This document shows positions 32,301 through 33,996 of a DNA stretch of 33,996 bases, one piece after another. The stretch is from assembly GCA_003054695.1 (NCBI GenBank), contig QAZA01000013.1, forward strand, positions 1 through 33,996, given 5' to 3'. The stretch is from Verrucomicrobia bacterium LW23. GTDB lineage: Bacteria > Verrucomicrobiota > Verrucomicrobiia > Methylacidiphilales > UBA1321. Every line of letters begins with the position of its first letter. The first letter of the stretch is position 1. Both the position numbers and the translations under genes were made by a program. Below the pieces are notes generated by a model, which was given only the letters and a program-made list of their open reading frames with translations, was not told the DNA's origin and did not search any database.

Positions 32301-33996
32301 GGGGTGTAACTGTCAACGGATTGTTGTTGGAATCGAAGGTGGACGCCGAGATCGCGCCGACGGGGTTAATGTTGACAAGCAGGTTTCCACGTTCATCGTA
32401 GGTATTAATAGTCACACCTCCAAGAGGATCCGTTTGGGTCTCCGTACGATTAGCCTCATCGTAAACGATTCCCGTGATATTACCCATGGCGTCAGAAACT
32501 GTACTGAGGCGTCCCTGTCCGTCGTAGTTGGTTATGGATATGGGGTTGCCTAGTGGATCCAGAATCTGATTAAGGTAGTGAGCTGGAGTTTCAAAATAGC
32601 CAAAGCTGGTGTATCTGCCGGCCTGGTCGGTGACGCGGTCGAGCTCTCCAGCGGCGTTATAGGTGTAGTGAATGATGCCACCCTGCGGGTCGGTGATGGA
32701 GGTGATGCGGCCGGAGGCGTCGCGTTGGAATTTGACTTCGGCGCCGGTGGTGGTGCGGATGCCGGTGGCGGAGAAGGTGAGGACGTTGCCGTTGCGGTTG
32801 GTAATGGTTTCCAGGCCGCGGAACTGGTTGTAGCGGTATTTGGTGCCGTCTTTGGTGGTGAGGGTGTAGGTATCTGGGTTGTAGATGAGGTTGAAGAGGT
32901 AGCCGGTGACGGAGCCGTCGGGGTTGAGGGTGAGGGCGGCTTCGCCGGTGTCGAGTTTTTCGTAGACGCCTGGGTCGGGTTGCCAGTATGGGAAGTAGAC
33001 GTCGCCGAAGAGGGCGGAGCTGGGGTAGATTTTGGGTTGGAAGGTGAAGCCGATGCGGCGGCCGTCGGGGGCAAGGAGGGTGACGCGGGTGCCGTAGCGG
33101 AATGTCTTGCGGTACGCATAGCTGGTGCCGGCGGCTTCGTAGGGGTCGACGGGGACGCTTTCGGTGATGCGGGCGTTTTGGAGGGCTAGGCTCCAGCCGT
33201 AGCCGAAGTCGCCTTTGCGGCCGGCTTCGAGGCTGTCGTAGACGCGGGTGACGGTGATGGGGATGCCGGCGACGGGGATGGTGAGGTCCGTTACGGGCAG
33301 CAGCACGCGGCCGAGTTTGAGGTTGCCGGTGACTTCGATGACATAGCCGCTGGTGCGGATGTTGCCGCTGACGTCGCCGCCGGTGAGGCGCAGGTAGTAG
33401 CTGCCGTTGGCCAGGACGGTGGGGTCGATGCGGCCGAGGTGGCCGCTGACGTTGGCGGTGCCCTGGGCGATGAGTTTGAAGGCGGGGTTTTCCTCCGTAA
33501 GATTTTGCGTGTTAACAAGATCCATCGGCGCCATCTCGAGCTTCCAGTACTCCAGCCCGTCGTCGGTAACCGTGCCGCTGATGTCGGTGGCGGTGGTGAT
33601 GATGCCGTTGACGGCTTCGAGCGGGGCGGAGTCGATGGTGACGGTGGGGAACGACTGGTCCGCCGGGTTAGTGACGCGGATGGTCTGGGTGGCGGTGCCG
33701 ATGTTGCCGGAGCGATCGCGCGCTGTGGCGACGACGGGGATGAAGCCGGAGCGGGCCACGTTGAGGTAGGCGATGCCGCTGCCGTTGAGCGCGACGGGTG
33801 TGCCGTCGACGGTGACGATCAGGTCGGCCAGCGCGTCGTTGTCGGTGGCGAAGGCTTGCAGGCCGAGCTCGTCGCCCAGCTTGAGCACAGTATCCGTCAC
33901 GGTGAGGCTGACGACGGGGAGCGTCGTATCCGTTTCCGTAACAAGGGTATACGTCTGCTCGATCTCGCCTCCGCGGCCGTCGCTTACGGCCACGGT
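29365..33996 (-). CDS. RHS/YD-repeat protein with variable C-terminal domain (5' end outside window)
   Basis: More than 1540 aa, open to the window edge, so the N-terminus and any signal are not seen. The first 200 residues visible are Ig/cadherin-like beta domains (TVDGTPVALNGSGIAYLNV, VARDRSGNIGTATQTIRV-type). A conserved RHS entry domain follows (GRVLLPVTDLTIPVAGIPIT, FGYGWSLALQNARI), then dozens of YD repeats (for example TYDSRGNQLTNTDARGNITS). The RHS core ends with the typical YRARYYDPALGTFISEDPMG and NPINYVDPTG. The 154 residues after that (nt 29365 to about 29829) form a variable tail with HCFTNCASVS, KEVKDIY and DMAANFYG and a late Cys-x3-Cys. Such tails are usually toxins or effector-like domains released from the RHS shell. 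The tail fold is not one I can name with certainty. GC content falls sharply left of about 32,630. Confidence 0.85.
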   Translation of the reverse strand, partial: TVAVSDGRGGEIEQTYTLVTETDTTLPVVSLTVTDTVLKLGDELGLQAFATDNDALADLIVTVDGTPVALNGSGIAYLNVARSGFIPVVATARDRSGNIGTATQTIRVTNPADQSFPTVTIDSAPLEAVNGIITTATDISGTVTDDGLEYWKLEMAPMDLVNTQNLTEENPAFKLIAQGTANVSGHLGRIDPTVLANGSYYLRLTGGDVSGNIRTSGYVIEVTGNLKLGRVLLPVTDLTIPVAGIPITVTRVYDSLEAGRKGDFGYGWSLALQNARITESVPVDPYEAAGTSYAYRKTFRYGTRVTLLAPDGRRIGFTFQPKIYPSSALFGDVYFPYWQPDPGVYEKLDTGEAALTLNPDGSVTGYLFNLIYNPDTYTLTTKDGTKYRYNQFRGLETITNRNGNVLTFSATGIRTTTGAEVKFQRDASGRITSITDPQGGIIHYTYNAAGELDRVTDQAGRYTSFGYFETPAHYLNQILDPLGNPISITNYDGQGRLSTVSDAMGNITGIVYDEANRTETQTDPLGGVTINTYDERGNLLVNINPVGAISASTFDSNNNPLTVTPPCGCSRTFTYDSRGNQLTNTDARGNITSMVYDQNNLPVSRTDALGNTIRNTFDAQGNITSTVDPEGKRTTFASDEFARPTSITNSLNHVIRMEYAASDESGVIASRPSVITMPDNGTFRITYDMFGKIASAQDPTGSVQTLETDPSGKLLRKTDGLGQTSTYSYNDRGELSSATDAAGQVTYYEFDLRGSLIKRTDPNGTITSFAWDKLGRHITTTDPLGRVTSKYYRADSALEKIKQPDSTEIKFEYDISGRRTALIDPNGNRTTFQYNSINQLTAQKDAFNRVTTCTFDAASNLTSITDRLGRVRKFTYDTMNRRIKEVWLSPGSEEIVKTISFTYDALGNRESVSDDFTTLGYQYDSRSRIVQQSATYDEDFIPSPFVLQFNHDEAARVLTAVDGDGVSVSRYFDERLQLKRLVWTGSGAFLPARIDFTRNSVGDLTQITRFTDVQGTQLAMNTAIEYGQPQKASSFIEEFLARMGQAQFPGRDLLGPGANGSAGSLSATKAAPYRRVARITHSNSAEVLEDFQYTYDATERLASETSRGDTTTYAYDNNGQVISGSKRFQTQASETFAYDSSGNRTSSSKGNSTTTYSVGVNNQILTDSTYTYTYDAEGNLTVKRNISTGESMVYDYDHRNRLLSALSVSSDGVTQRASYYLYDPLDRRIAKTVQGQTTKYLYNGVHIWKEIAPAGEVTRFLHGEGYDQWLARQRSSNNSSQTEVAWYLSDRLGTVRSMASRDGTTLLSRSEYSSFGSREYVGSGTDSLAFTGRELDDDTGLYYYRARYYDPALGTFISEDPMGFKAGDYILNRYCFNNPINYVDPTGHGIREYLSRVTPIGMAVQLGAGTLTAIYASGQYMLHEHLKEEADRRFSSSIPYDERKMDKMRHCFTNCASVSMQGQVAIAFIFSVLKEVKDIYVVYSRNQNVWSEASDGVVDMAANFYGMLQSLMADRRWDAVYDSCEIRCKTLFLLYIGDARPDA

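Noticed and set aside
1-33996. CRISPR array, tRNA or rRNA
   Set aside because: No regular repeat-spacer series and no tRNA- or rRNA-like sequence was seen by eye on either strand; a model-based scan was not possible.

Overview
This 34 kb stretch is GC-rich bacterial DNA. Gene content and protein style suggest a member of the Verrucomicrobiota or the wider PVC group: an RHS surface protein of verrucomicrobial type, an integrase-type IS whose transposase ends in the GGLLRH-type tail common in Planctomycetes and Verrucomicrobia, and many lineage-specific secreted proteins. The assignment is inferred from style alone, and there is no rRNA or tRNA in the window to fix it.

Layout. (1) 183-8954, minus strand: a compact seven-gene cell-envelope cluster. 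In transcription order it encodes a small membrane protein, a 667-aa exported helical protein, an ABCG-like half transporter, a secreted alpha/beta hydrolase, an O-antigen-ligase-like membrane protein, a membrane-anchored rhodanese and a MauE/DoxX protein. (2) 9381-11050, minus strand: a decayed phage-type tail-fibre gene with collagen-like repeats and a small membrane/coiled-coil gene, closed by a strong intrinsic terminator. (3) 11051-16731: a pile-up of mobile DNA. It holds a truncated IS copy, a 3.6-kb Mu/Tn7/Tn5053-like transposon with definable ends, a probable group II intron 5' fragment on the minus strand, and a second copy of the same IS with a frameshifted transposase. (4) 16717-24120, minus strand: an organosulfur-type cluster. 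It encodes an AprA-like flavoprotein, an AprB-like ferredoxin, a HEAT-repeat protein, an SsuA-like binding protein with an extra C-terminal domain, a permease and an ATPase, followed by the 5' stump of an FMN-dependent monooxygenase gene. (5) 24372-28198, plus strand: an SNF2-family ATPase translationally coupled to a SWIM zinc-finger protein. (6) 28703-33996, minus strand: a very large RHS-repeat protein, open at the window edge, followed by two overlapping paralogous small membrane proteins that look like immunity genes.

How it fits together. The flavoprotein/ferredoxin pair of region 4 resembles both subunits of adenylylsulfate reductase but sits with a sulfonate/taurine-type importer and a monooxygenase remnant. 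An oxidoreductive step in the use of an imported organosulfur (or similar) compound is the most natural reading, but the substrate is unknown. The monooxygenase was probably lost when the IS landed. The transposon of region 3 has matched 26-bp terminal repeats and eight copies of TCGTAG in its ends, but its transposase is frameshifted. It has no visible target duplication and is flanked by two different broken elements, so the locus has been rearranged since insertion. Mobile and phage-like genes are riddled with frameshifts while the flanking genes are intact, which argues for real decay rather than poor sequence.
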